Of a DNA stretch of 64,000 nucleotides, positions 35,625 through 42,916 are shown one piece after another (the first letter of the stretch is position 1; each line of letters opens with the position of its first letter). The notes under the pieces were generated by a model. The model searched no databases. It had not been told where the DNA came from and saw only the letters and a list, made by a program, of their open reading frames with translations. The translations under genes and the position numbers were made by a program. The DNA is from Pseudomonas fluorescens (GTDB lineage: Bacteria; Pseudomonadota; Gammaproteobacteria; Pseudomonadales; Pseudomonadaceae), in NCBI RefSeq assembly GCF_000802965.1, contig NZ_JSAK01000022.1:1-64000 (forward strand). The letters run 5' to 3'.

Positions 35625-37700
35625 ATGACGCGCACTCGTAAAATTCTCGCCTGGACCTTCACCAGCCTTGTTGTGTTGTTGGCGGTTCTGGTGCTGGTCA
35701 TCGTGTTCTTCGATTGGAACCGAATCAAACCGCCTCTCAACGCCAAAGTTTCCGAAGAGCTGCATCGACCCTTCGCCATCAATGGCAATCTGGCCGTGGT
35801 CTGGCGGCGCGAGCTTGGCGAAGGCGGCTGGCGCGCCTGGGTGCCGTGGCCGCACGTGGTGGCCGAAGACTTGAGCCTGGGCAACCCGGACTGGTCGAAA
35901 ACGCCGCAAATGGCCACGCTCAAACGCGTCGAGCTGCGCATATCGCCCCTGGCCCTGCTGGCGCAGCGCGTAGTGATCCCGCGCATCGACCTCACCGAAC
36001 CCAATGCCGAGCTGCAACGCCTGGCCGACGGTCGCGCTAACTGGACGTTCAAGTTCGACCCGAAAGACCCGAACGCCGAACCTTCTCCTTGGGTGGTGGA
36101 CATCGGCGCGATCGGCTTCGACAAGGGCCATGTCACCCTCGACGATCAAAACTTGAAGACTCAGCTCGACCTGTTGATCGACCCGCTGGGCAAGCCGATC
36201 CCGTTCAGCGATATCGTCGGCGACAAAGCCGCGAAGACTGCGCAAGAGAAAGGCAATGCGCCCCAGGACTACGCGTTTGCGTTGAAGGTCAAAGGCCAGT
36301 ACCACGGCCAGAAGCTGGCCGGGCAGGGCAAAATCGGCGGCCTGCTGGCCTTGCAGGATTCCGCCACGCCGTTTCCGCTGCAGGCTCAGGTGCAAATCGC
36401 CGACACCAATGTCGAGCTCGCCGGCACCCTGACCGATCCGCTGAACCTCGGCGCCCTGGATCTGCGCCTGAAGCTGGCCGGCGCCAGCCTGGGCAATCTC
36501 TATCCGCTGACCGGCGTGATCCTGCCCGACACTCCGCCGTATGCCACCGACGGTCACCTGGTCGCCAAGCTGCATGAGCCGGGGGGCGCGGTGTTCCGCT
36601 ATGAAGAATTCAACGGCAAGATCGGCGCCAGCGATATCCATGGCAACCTGGCCTACGTCGCCAGCCAGCCAAGGCCAAAACTCAGTGGCTCGCTGCTGTC
36701 CAATCAACTGCTGTTTGCCGACCTGGCCCCGCTGATCGGCGCCGACTCCAACGCCAAGCAAAAGGCCCGGGGCGGTGAGAGCAAGCAGCCAGCGGACAAA
36801 GTGTTGCCGGTCGAAGAGTTCAAGACCGAGCGCTGGCGCGATATGGACGCCGATGTCGAGTTCACCGGCAAGCGCATCGTCCACAGCGAAAAACTGCCGT
36901 TCAACGACCTCTACACACACCTGGTACTCACCGATGGCGTGCTCAGTCTTGAACCGCTGCGCTTTGGCGTGGCTGGCGGCAAGCTGGATGCACAGATTCG
37001 CTTGAACGGTCACACCGATCCCATGGAAGGCAGGGCGAAACTCACCGCACGCGGTTTCAAACTGAAGCAGCTGTTTCCGACCTTTGAACCGATGAAAACC
37101 AGTTTCGGCGAGCTCAATGGCGATGCCGACATCACTGGCCGCGGCAACTCGGTGGCGAAATTGCTGGGCAGTGCCAACGGCAATCTGAAGATGCTGATCA
37201 ACGACGGTGCCATCAGTCGCGAGCTGATGGAGCTGGCCGGGCTGAACGTCGGCAACTATGTGGTCGGTCGGATCTTTGGCGACAAGGAAGTGAAGATCAA
37301 CTGCGCGGCTGCCGATTTCGATATCAAAAGCGGTCTGGCCACCACTCGGTTGTTTGTCTTCGATACAGAGAACGCGATCGTCTACATCGATGGCACGGCA
37401 AATATGGCGACCGAGCAACTGGACCTGACCATCACGCCGGAATCCAAGGGCTGGCGCCTGATTTCATTGCGTTCGCCGCTGTACGTGCGGGGCAAGTTCA
37501 TCAAGCCTGATGCCGGTGTGAAGGCTGTGCCGTTGATGTTGCGCGGGGCCGGGATGGTGGCGCTTGGAGTGATCGCCGCGCCAGCGGCAGGTTTGCTGGC
37601 GCTGATAGCGCCGAGTGGCGGCGAGCCGAATCAATGTGCGCCGTTGCTGGAACAGATGAAGTCGGGCAAGGCGCCAGTAACCGTCAAACCCACCCGATAA
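35625..37700 (+). CDS. AsmA family protein
   Basis: A 691-residue AsmA-like protein. One N-terminal transmembrane helix (residues about 8-30) anchors a large periplasmic part that, in this family, forms a beta-groove resembling lipid-transport proteins and acts in outer-membrane lipid homeostasis. The N-terminal AsmA domain is visible through LNAKVSEELHRPFAINGNL; the C-terminal AsmA_2 region holds DITGRGNSVAKLLGSANGN and LDLTITPESKGW. The ATG at 35625 follows AGGAG. It is a single gene, followed by a REP pair. Lipid transport is inferred from the family. Confidence 0.9.
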   Translation: MTRTRKILAWTFTSLVVLLAVLVLVIVFFDWNRIKPPLNAKVSEELHRPFAINGNLAVVWRRELGEGGWRAWVPWPHVVAEDLSLGNPDWSKTPQMATLKRVELRISPLALLAQRVVIPRIDLTEPNAELQRLADGRANWTFKFDPKDPNAEPSPWVVDIGAIGFDKGHVTLDDQNLKTQLDLLIDPLGKPIPFSDIVGDKAAKTAQEKGNAPQDYAFALKVKGQYHGQKLAGQGKIGGLLALQDSATPFPLQAQVQIADTNVELAGTLTDPLNLGALDLRLKLAGASLGNLYPLTGVILPDTPPYATDGHLVAKLHEPGGAVFRYEEFNGKIGASDIHGNLAYVASQPRPKLSGSLLSNQLLFADLAPLIGADSNAKQKARGGESKQPADKVLPVEEFKTERWRDMDADVEFTGKRIVHSEKLPFNDLYTHLVLTDGVLSLEPLRFGVAGGKLDAQIRLNGHTDPMEGRAKLTARGFKLKQLFPTFEPMKTSFGELNGDADITGRGNSVAKLLGSANGNLKMLINDGAISRELMELAGLNVGNYVVGRIFGDKEVKINCAAADFDIKSGLATTRLFVFDTENAIVYIDGTANMATEQLDLTITPESKGWRLISLRSPLYVRGKFIKPDAGVKAVPLMLRGAGMVALGVIAAPAAGLLALIAPSGGEPNQCAPLLEQMKSGKAPVTVKPTR

Positions 37701-37719
37701 TCGCGCGTCTGCACTGACG

Positions 37720-37788
37720 TCATCGCGGGCAAGCCCGCTCCCACAGGGGATCACCGTACTTGTGGGAGCGGGCTTGCCCGCGATGGCG
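37720..37788. repeat. REP pair, family A
   Basis: TCATCGCGGGCAAGCCCGCT and reverse complement, with a 20-base spacer. Confidence 0.85.
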
Positions 37789-37823
37789 GACAGACAAGCG
37801 CTGCGTATCGCAATGTGAAGCAC

Positions 37824-38726
37824 TCACGCCAAGGCATGCCCCGATATCAATGCCTCTTCACGCAACCACGCAAAAAACGCCCGCACCGGCGGATGCCGTT
37901 CGCGTCCCGGAACGCACAGCGCGCTATACCCGGCGCCGTCCACTTGCACGTTCCCTCGATAGGCCACCAGCAATCCGCTGGCCACGCTTTCGGACACCAG
38001 AATATTGCTGGCCAGTACCAGGCCTTGCCCGGCAATGGCTGCTTGCAGGGCGTAATGCTCTTCGTCGTATTCGCGCACCGCGGGCTCGCCTGCCAACCAG
38101 TTCTCGCCCGACCGCGCGCACCAGGCCTCCCAGCCATGGGCGTAAAGCTTGGAGTTGTGCCAGCGCACGCTGATCAGTGTCGGCGTGCGGGTCGTCGCCA
38201 ACGCCACTTGTTCGGGGGAGCCATAAACGCCGAAGGACTCGTCGAACAGGCACAGGCCATACAGATTGGGATAGTCATCAAGGCTGTAGCGCACCGCCAG
38301 ATCGACACTGGCGTCCTGATGCAAATCGATGACTTCGCAATGGGTATCGAGGCGCAGGCTGATGTTCGGGTGCCGAGCGTAAAAGCGCCCGAGTCGCGGT
38401 ACCAGCCACAGGGCGGCGAAAGCGGCGGTGGTGGAGATCGTCAGGCTCGCGCCGCTGCGCTGCGGGCGCAGCGTGTCCACACTTTGTGCCACTTCCAGAA
38501 AGGCGCCATGCAGGCTGTGGAACAGCCGTTCACCGCACTCGGTCAGTCGCACCTGCCGTGGCAAGCGATCGAACAACGGCACGCCGAGCCAGGTTTCCAG
38601 CGAGCGAATCTGATGGGATACCGCCGTCGGCGTCACTGCGAGTTCTTCGGCAGCAGCCTTGAAGCTCAGCAGGCGTGAGGCGGATTCAAAAGCGCGCAGG
38701 GCGGTCAGCGGCAATGAGGCAAACAT
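37824..38726 (-). CDS. LysR-family regulator (GcvA-like)
   Basis: A 300-residue LysR-type regulator with the GcvA-type N-terminus MFASLPLTALRAFESASRLLSF and helix-turn-helix KAAAEELAVTPTAVSHQIRSLE at residues about 22-43. The effector-binding domain follows. The start at 38726 is preferred over an ATG four codons upstream because GGAG lies six bases before it. It is divergent from the azoreductase-SMR pair with 122 bases between starts, and a 7-5-7 palindrome lies just ahead of its start, so it probably regulates that pair and itself. Confidence 0.87.
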   Translation of the reverse strand: MFASLPLTALRAFESASRLLSFKAAAEELAVTPTAVSHQIRSLETWLGVPLFDRLPRQVRLTECGERLFHSLHGAFLEVAQSVDTLRPQRSGASLTISTTAAFAALWLVPRLGRFYARHPNISLRLDTHCEVIDLHQDASVDLAVRYSLDDYPNLYGLCLFDESFGVYGSPEQVALATTRTPTLISVRWHNSKLYAHGWEAWCARSGENWLAGEPAVREYDEEHYALQAAIAGQGLVLASNILVSESVASGLLVAYRGNVQVDGAGYSALCVPGRERHPPVRAFFAWLREEALISGHALA

Positions 38727-38738
38727 TGAACACTCCAC

Positions 38739-38757
38739 GGATGAAATGGATTCATCC
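38739..38757. promoter_or_regulatory. Palindrome GGATGAA-N5-TTCATCC, candidate LysR operator
   Basis: A perfect seven-base inverted repeat with five-base spacer, centred about 22 bases upstream of the LysR start and in the divergent region before azoR. Confidence 0.45.
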
Positions 38758-38848
38758 AGACTGATTTTTGCTCATTTGAAAAACGGCAGCTGCGAGCCTC
38801 AAGCTGCAAGCCACAAGCAGTTTGAGTTTAGTCCTTAAGGAGAATCAG

Positions 38849-39487
38849 ATGAGCACAATTCTTGCGATTCATGCCAGTCCCCGTGGCGAGCGTTCTCATT
38901 CGCGGCGTTTGGCGGAAGTGTTTCTTTCAGCTTGGCAGGCTCGACATCCTCAGTCGCGGCTGACTCGCAGAGAGGTTGGGCGCGCATTGATTCCGCCGGT
39001 CAATGAAGCGTTCGTGGCTGCCGCGTTTTATCCGCAACCTGACGCGCGCCCATTGTCGATGCAGGCGGATCTGGCGTTCAGCGATGAGCTGGTTGGCGAG
39101 TTGTTGGACCATGACTTGCTGGTGATTTCCACGCCAATGCACAACTTCAGTGTGCCCAGCGGCTTGAAAGCGTGGATCGATCAGATCGTGCGGCTCGGGT
39201 TGACGTTTAACCACACCCTGGACAACGGCGTGGCGCAGTACGAACCGCTGGTGCGGGGCAAAAAGGCCTTGATCGTCACCAGTCGCGGCGGCTTCGGTTT
39301 TGGCCCCGGCGGTGAACTGGAAGCCATGAACCATGCCGATCCATTGCTGCGCACGGCGCTGGGCTTCATCGGCATCACCGATGTCACGGTGGTCGCTGCC
39401 GAGGGCGAAGAGTCCGAGGCGCGCACGTTCGAGGTTTCTGCCGCCGAGGCCGAACAGCGTCTATTGGCGCTGGCCAGGGAGTTCTAG
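38849..39487 (+). CDS. azoR: FMN-dependent NADH-azoreductase-like oxidoreductase
   Basis: A 212-residue flavodoxin-fold quinone/azo reductase of the AzoR type. Landmarks are the N-terminal phosphate-binding strand AIHASPRGERSHSRRLAEVF, the STPMHNFSVPSGLKAWIDQI flavin loop, and KKALIVTSRGGFGFGPGG. Such enzymes reduce quinones and azo or nitro compounds with NAD(P)H and protect against electrophiles. AAGGAG precedes the ATG at 38849. The SMR gene begins immediately at the next base after the TAG, so the two are co-translated. Natural substrate unknown. Confidence 0.88.
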   Translation: MSTILAIHASPRGERSHSRRLAEVFLSAWQARHPQSRLTRREVGRALIPPVNEAFVAAAFYPQPDARPLSMQADLAFSDELVGELLDHDLLVISTPMHNFSVPSGLKAWIDQIVRLGLTFNHTLDNGVAQYEPLVRGKKALIVTSRGGFGFGPGGELEAMNHADPLLRTALGFIGITDVTVVAAEGEESEARTFEVSAAEAEQRLLALAREF

Positions 39488-39793
39488 ATGGCCTGGCTGT
39501 TTTTGCTGATCGCCGCCGGTTTTGAAGTGACGTTCGCCATGGGCATGAAGTACGCCGAAGGCTTCACCCGGCTCTGGCCGTCGCTGATTACCGTCGTCGC
39601 GGCGGTGGGCGGGATTTACTTCCTGACCCTGGCCATGCGCGAATTGCCGGTGAGCATCGCGTACCCGATCTGGACCGCCATCGGCTCATTGGGCACTGTG
39701 TTTCTCGGATTTGCCTTGCTGGGCGAAAGCCTGACGGCGGTTAAGTTGGTGTCAGTCGGATTAATCGTCGCGGGTGTGGTGGGGCTGAAGTAA
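39488..39793 (+). CDS. Small multidrug resistance (SMR) family transporter
   Basis: A 101-residue protein with four transmembrane helices. The conserved Glu in helix 1 (IAAGFEVTFAMGMKYAEG) couples proton and substrate movement; IAYPIWTAIGSLGTVFLG is the helix-3 signature. It is of the SugE/Gdx (guanidinium exporter) style rather than EmrE, judging from AYPIWTAIG and the short N-terminus, but this is not certain. It has zero spacing from azoR and shares its promoter. The pair looks like a small detoxification unit controlled by the divergent LysR gene. Confidence 0.9.
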   Translation: MAWLFLLIAAGFEVTFAMGMKYAEGFTRLWPSLITVVAAVGGIYFLTLAMRELPVSIAYPIWTAIGSLGTVFLGFALLGESLTAVKLVSVGLIVAGVVGLK

Positions 39794-39821
39794 GGCACTT
39801 CGCGCCCCACCCGGGTCGGAT

Positions 39822-39928
39822 TCCTGAAGGAGCTGGCTTGCTGGCGATGGTCGTTGACGATAACGCGTAGGGGCTGGTTAAACGCGGCGCACTTGAGACC
39901 ATCGCCAGCAAGCCGGCTCCTACAGGGG
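39822..39928. repeat. REP pair, family A
   Basis: GGAGCTGGCTTGCTGGCGAT at the left and ATCGCCAGCAAGCCGGCTCC at the right, about 60 bases apart. Confidence 0.8.
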
Positions 39929-40058
39929 GGCGTGAAGAACGTGAAACGAGGACGGATGTCATAGACTGGTCGTCGAGTTGTCATGTTCGCTGGTGATGCT
40001 TGGCGGATGTCTTGCATCACGCCTTGCGTCACTTCACCGATCACAAGGATGTCCGCCC

Positions 40059-40949
40059 ATGTCGCAAGGTTCCGCCCCGCGTTATCCGATTGTGTTGGTC
40101 CCGGGAATGCTCGGGTTTATTCGTCTGGTGCTTTATCCGTACTGGTACGGGATCATTTCGGCGCTGCGCCAGGGTGGTGCGGTGGTGTTTGCGGTGCAGG
40201 TCTCGCCGCTCAACTCCAGCGAGGTGCGCGGTGAACAACTGTTGGCGCGCATCGAAGAGATTCTGCGCGAGACCGGGGCCGGGAAGGTCAATCTGATCGG
40301 CCACAGCCAAGGTTCGCTGACGGCCCGATATGCTGCCGCCAAGCGCCCGGATTGGGTGGCGTCGGTGACGTCGGTGGCAGGGCCGAATCATGGCTCGGAG
40401 CTGGCGGATTATCTGCACAAACATTATCCCCATGACAGCGCCGCAGGCCGGCTGATGACCTTTCTGCTGCGGATGATCGCTGCCCTGATGAGCCTGTTGG
40501 AAACCGGTTATCGCGGGCCGAAATTTCCCGTTGATGTTCATGCGTCCCACCACGCACTCACCACCGAAGGCGTGGCGCTGTTCAATCAGCGTTATCCACA
40601 GGGCTTGCCCGAAACCTGGGGCGGGCAGGGGCCGGAAGAGGTCAATGGTGTGCGGTATTACTCGTGGTCCGGCACCTTGCAGCCGGGCAAAACGGACAGC
40701 GGACGCAACGTGCTCGACGGCACCAACCGCAGTTGCCGGTTGTTTGCCAAAACCTTTGTGCGTGAAGCGGGGCATTGTGACGGGATGGTCGGGCGCTACA
40801 GTTCGCACCTGGGGACGGTGATTGGCGACGAGTACCCGCTGGATCACTTCGACATCGTCAATCAGTCGTTGGGGTTGGTGGGGAAAGGGGCGGAGCCGAT
40901 TCGGTTGTTTGTTGAGCATGCGGCTCGGCTGAACGCGGCAGGGCTATAG
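40059..40949 (+). CDS. Lipase of subfamily I.1, P. fragi-like
   Basis: A 296-residue alpha/beta-hydrolase lipase. The nucleophile is Ser83 in IGHSQGSLTARY; the oxyanion-hole segment is VLVPGMLGF; the acid is the Asp in GHCDGMVGR and the catalytic His is in LDHFDIVNQ. SVAGPNHGSELADYL after the nucleophile is typical of P. fragi and P. aeruginosa lipases. It has no signal peptide and no lipase foldase gene nearby, as known for the short P. fragi type. The start at 40059 is the family start; an in-frame upstream frame from 39978 is not signal-like enough to be preferred. It hydrolyses triacylglycerols or other esters. Confidence 0.88.
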   Translation: MSQGSAPRYPIVLVPGMLGFIRLVLYPYWYGIISALRQGGAVVFAVQVSPLNSSEVRGEQLLARIEEILRETGAGKVNLIGHSQGSLTARYAAAKRPDWVASVTSVAGPNHGSELADYLHKHYPHDSAAGRLMTFLLRMIAALMSLLETGYRGPKFPVDVHASHHALTTEGVALFNQRYPQGLPETWGGQGPEEVNGVRYYSWSGTLQPGKTDSGRNVLDGTNRSCRLFAKTFVREAGHCDGMVGRYSSHLGTVIGDEYPLDHFDIVNQSLGLVGKGAEPIRLFVEHAARLNAAGL

Positions 40950-40954
40950 ATTCC

Positions 40955-41046
40955 TGTGGCGAGGGAGCTTGCTCCCGCTGGGGCGCGAAGCGGCCCCAAA
41001 AAATGGGACTGCTTCGCAGTCAGCGGGAGCAAGCTCCCTCGCCACA
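40955..41046. repeat. REP pair, family C
   Basis: TGTGGCGAGGGAGCTTGCTC and reverse complement, with an inner GGGGCGCGAAGCGGCCCC segment that can itself fold. Confidence 0.85.
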
Positions 41047-41052
41047 AAGAAA

Positions 41053-41928
41053 TTATGCGCGGCGCAACACGGTGGTCCAACGCTCAGAAAGAATCACCCC
41101 ACCCAACGTCAGTAGCCCGCCCACCAAGTGGTACAACGCCAACTGCTCATGCAGCACCACCGCCGCAATCAGCGCGGTAATCAATGGCAGCAAATTGAAA
41201 AACAGCGTGGTCCGGCTCGGCCCCAGACGCACGACGGCCTGCATCCACGCCAACGGCGCGACCATCGAGGCCAGCAAACAGGCATACAGCACCAGCGGAA
41301 TATTCTGCAGCGTAAGGCCGGTTTTCTGCGAAGCGAGGAACAGCGGAAACAAAACCACCACGGCCACCAGCACCTGCAAATACAGCAACACCAGCGGCGG
41401 CAAACGCAGCTGCCATTTTTTCAGCAGGGTGCTGTAGATCGCGTAGGCCAGGGTGGCGATCAGCATCATCGCGTCGCCCAGGTTCACCCCGTGCTCGAGC
41501 AACACGCCAAGGCTGCCGGACGAAACCACCACCAGTACCCCGGCGAACGACAGCACCGCACCGGCCAGGGCACCCATGGTCAGGCGTTGACCGAGGCTGA
41601 TGATCGCCATGGCCAGCGACATCAAGGGCATCAGCGACAGGATGATGCCCATGTTGGTGGCCGAGGTCAGGCTAGCGGCGAAATACGCCAGGCTCTGATA
41701 GACCGCCATGCCCAGCACGCCGAGAACGAAAATCTTAGCCAGATTCGGGCGGATCAGCGGCCAATGGGCGATCACCGGTTTGAGCATGAAGGGCGTGAAC
41801 AGCAATCCGGCGAGCAGCCAGCGGTAGAAGCCAATCTCGGCGGGGAAGATCGCCCCGGCCGACATTTTGGTGATCACGGTGTTACCGGCCCATATGAAAA
41901 TGGCCAGCAGGGGATACGCGTATTGCAT
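41053..41928 (-). CDS. EamA/DMT-family exporter
   Basis: A 291-residue drug/metabolite transporter with ten transmembrane helices in two EamA repeats. Landmarks are LLAIFIWAGNTVITKMSAG at the N-terminus, LAYFAASLTSATNMGIILSLMPL and, in the second half, LGPSRTTLFFNLLPLITALIA. The start at 41928 (MQYAYPLLAIF) is typical for the family; an in-frame ATG at 41961 would add eleven residues and has a weak GAGG further upstream. It is divergent from an AraC regulator. Substrate unknown; amino acid or metabolite export is likely. Confidence 0.85.
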   Translation of the reverse strand: MQYAYPLLAIFIWAGNTVITKMSAGAIFPAEIGFYRWLLAGLLFTPFMLKPVIAHWPLIRPNLAKIFVLGVLGMAVYQSLAYFAASLTSATNMGIILSLMPLMSLAMAIISLGQRLTMGALAGAVLSFAGVLVVVSSGSLGVLLEHGVNLGDAMMLIATLAYAIYSTLLKKWQLRLPPLVLLYLQVLVAVVVLFPLFLASQKTGLTLQNIPLVLYACLLASMVAPLAWMQAVVRLGPSRTTLFFNLLPLITALIAAVVLHEQLALYHLVGGLLTLGGVILSERWTTVLRRA

Positions 41929-41968
41929 CAGAGGAAAAACCAGAACGTTAATGAAGGGCAATTATCCT

Positions 41969-42025
41969 CTGTCCGGATACACGCCTATACTTCGATCCAG
42001 ACAACCCACCCTTGATTCCGGACAG
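41969..42025. promoter_or_regulatory. Inverted CTGTCCGGA / TCCGGACAG sites between the exporter and araC-type gene
   Basis: Perfect nine-base copies at 41969-41977 and 42017-42025, 48 bases apart in the divergent promoter region. The spacing, near four or five helical turns, fits two half-sites for the adjacent AraC-type regulator. One copy almost touches the regulator start codon, suggesting autoregulation. Confidence 0.5.
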
Positions 42026-42026
42026 C

Positions 42027-42809
42027 ATGACCAGTAAACACATCGACCTGCTGGATTTCAGCGAACTGCCGGCCCCGGTGTACTTCCGCTATGCCGACTT
42101 CGACACGCACGAATACGCTTCGGCGCACCGGCACCCCTGGGGCACGCTGGAATATTCGGCCAACGGTGTGTTGCACATGGAAATCGGCAGCCGCCGTTTC
42201 ATGTCGCCGCCGCAATATGCGGTGTGGGTGCCGCCCGAGACCGAGCACAGCTTCTACAGCAACCAGCCGATCAACTACCGTGCGGTCTGCCTTGCGCCGG
42301 CGCTTTGCCGTGACTTGCCGCAGCAGGCCTGCACCCTGGCCATCAGCGACATCCTCAAGGCGATCCTCAAGGACTTCGCCACCCGCGACGTGAAGATTCC
42401 CGAGCAGGATGCGGACAAGCGTCTGGCCCAGGTATTGGTGGATCAACTGCAACAGGCGCCGGTGCATGAGTGCTATCTGCCCTACGCCAGCAGCCCGGGA
42501 CTACTCGGCATACTGGTAGCCCTGCAAGCCGAGCCTGGGGATAACCGGCCGCTGGCGGATTGGGCGGCGCACATTCATGTCAGCGAACGTACCCTGGCGC
42601 GACAGTTTGTCCGCGAACTGGGCATGAGTTTCGGCGAGTGGCGCCAGCGCCTGCGATTTCTCGCCGCCATCGAAGCGCTAGACAGTCACCGCAGTATTCA
42701 GGAAGTCGCCTTCGATATGGGCTATAGCACCGGTTCGGCGTTTATCGCGATGTTCCAGCGTCAGGCCGGGTGTACGCCTGACTATTACCGGCGCAATAAG
42801 ATGTTTTAA
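42027..42809 (+). CDS. AraC-family regulator with cupin N-terminus
   Basis: A 260-residue transcription factor. Residues 20-100 form a cupin sensor (AHRHPWGTLEYSANGVLHM, then VWVPPETEHSFYS). The C-terminal third carries two helix-turn-helix motifs: LADWAAHIHVSERTLARQFV and SIQEVAFDMGYSTGSAFIAMFQ. It resembles NimR/YeaM-type regulators that control a divergent exporter. The ATG at 42027 is preferred over an in-frame TTG at 42012. It most likely senses the substrate of the neighbouring DMT exporter. Confidence 0.88.
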   Translation: MTSKHIDLLDFSELPAPVYFRYADFDTHEYASAHRHPWGTLEYSANGVLHMEIGSRRFMSPPQYAVWVPPETEHSFYSNQPINYRAVCLAPALCRDLPQQACTLAISDILKAILKDFATRDVKIPEQDADKRLAQVLVDQLQQAPVHECYLPYASSPGLLGILVALQAEPGDNRPLADWAAHIHVSERTLARQFVRELGMSFGEWRQRLRFLAAIEALDSHRSIQEVAFDMGYSTGSAFIAMFQRQAGCTPDYYRRNKMF

Positions 42810-42916
42810 CAAACCCGAAAAGATATTTCGTACAACATTATAAGAAACGAACTTCAAGAGAACAGAGTTGGCACTCTGTAGGCTTCGATGCTCTTTATCC
42901 AAGTCTGCAGGTAATA

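Noticed and set aside
35487..37418. 643-residue minus-strand frame opposite the AsmA gene
   Set aside because: Antisense shadow: no domain, and the plus-strand AsmA signal is clear.
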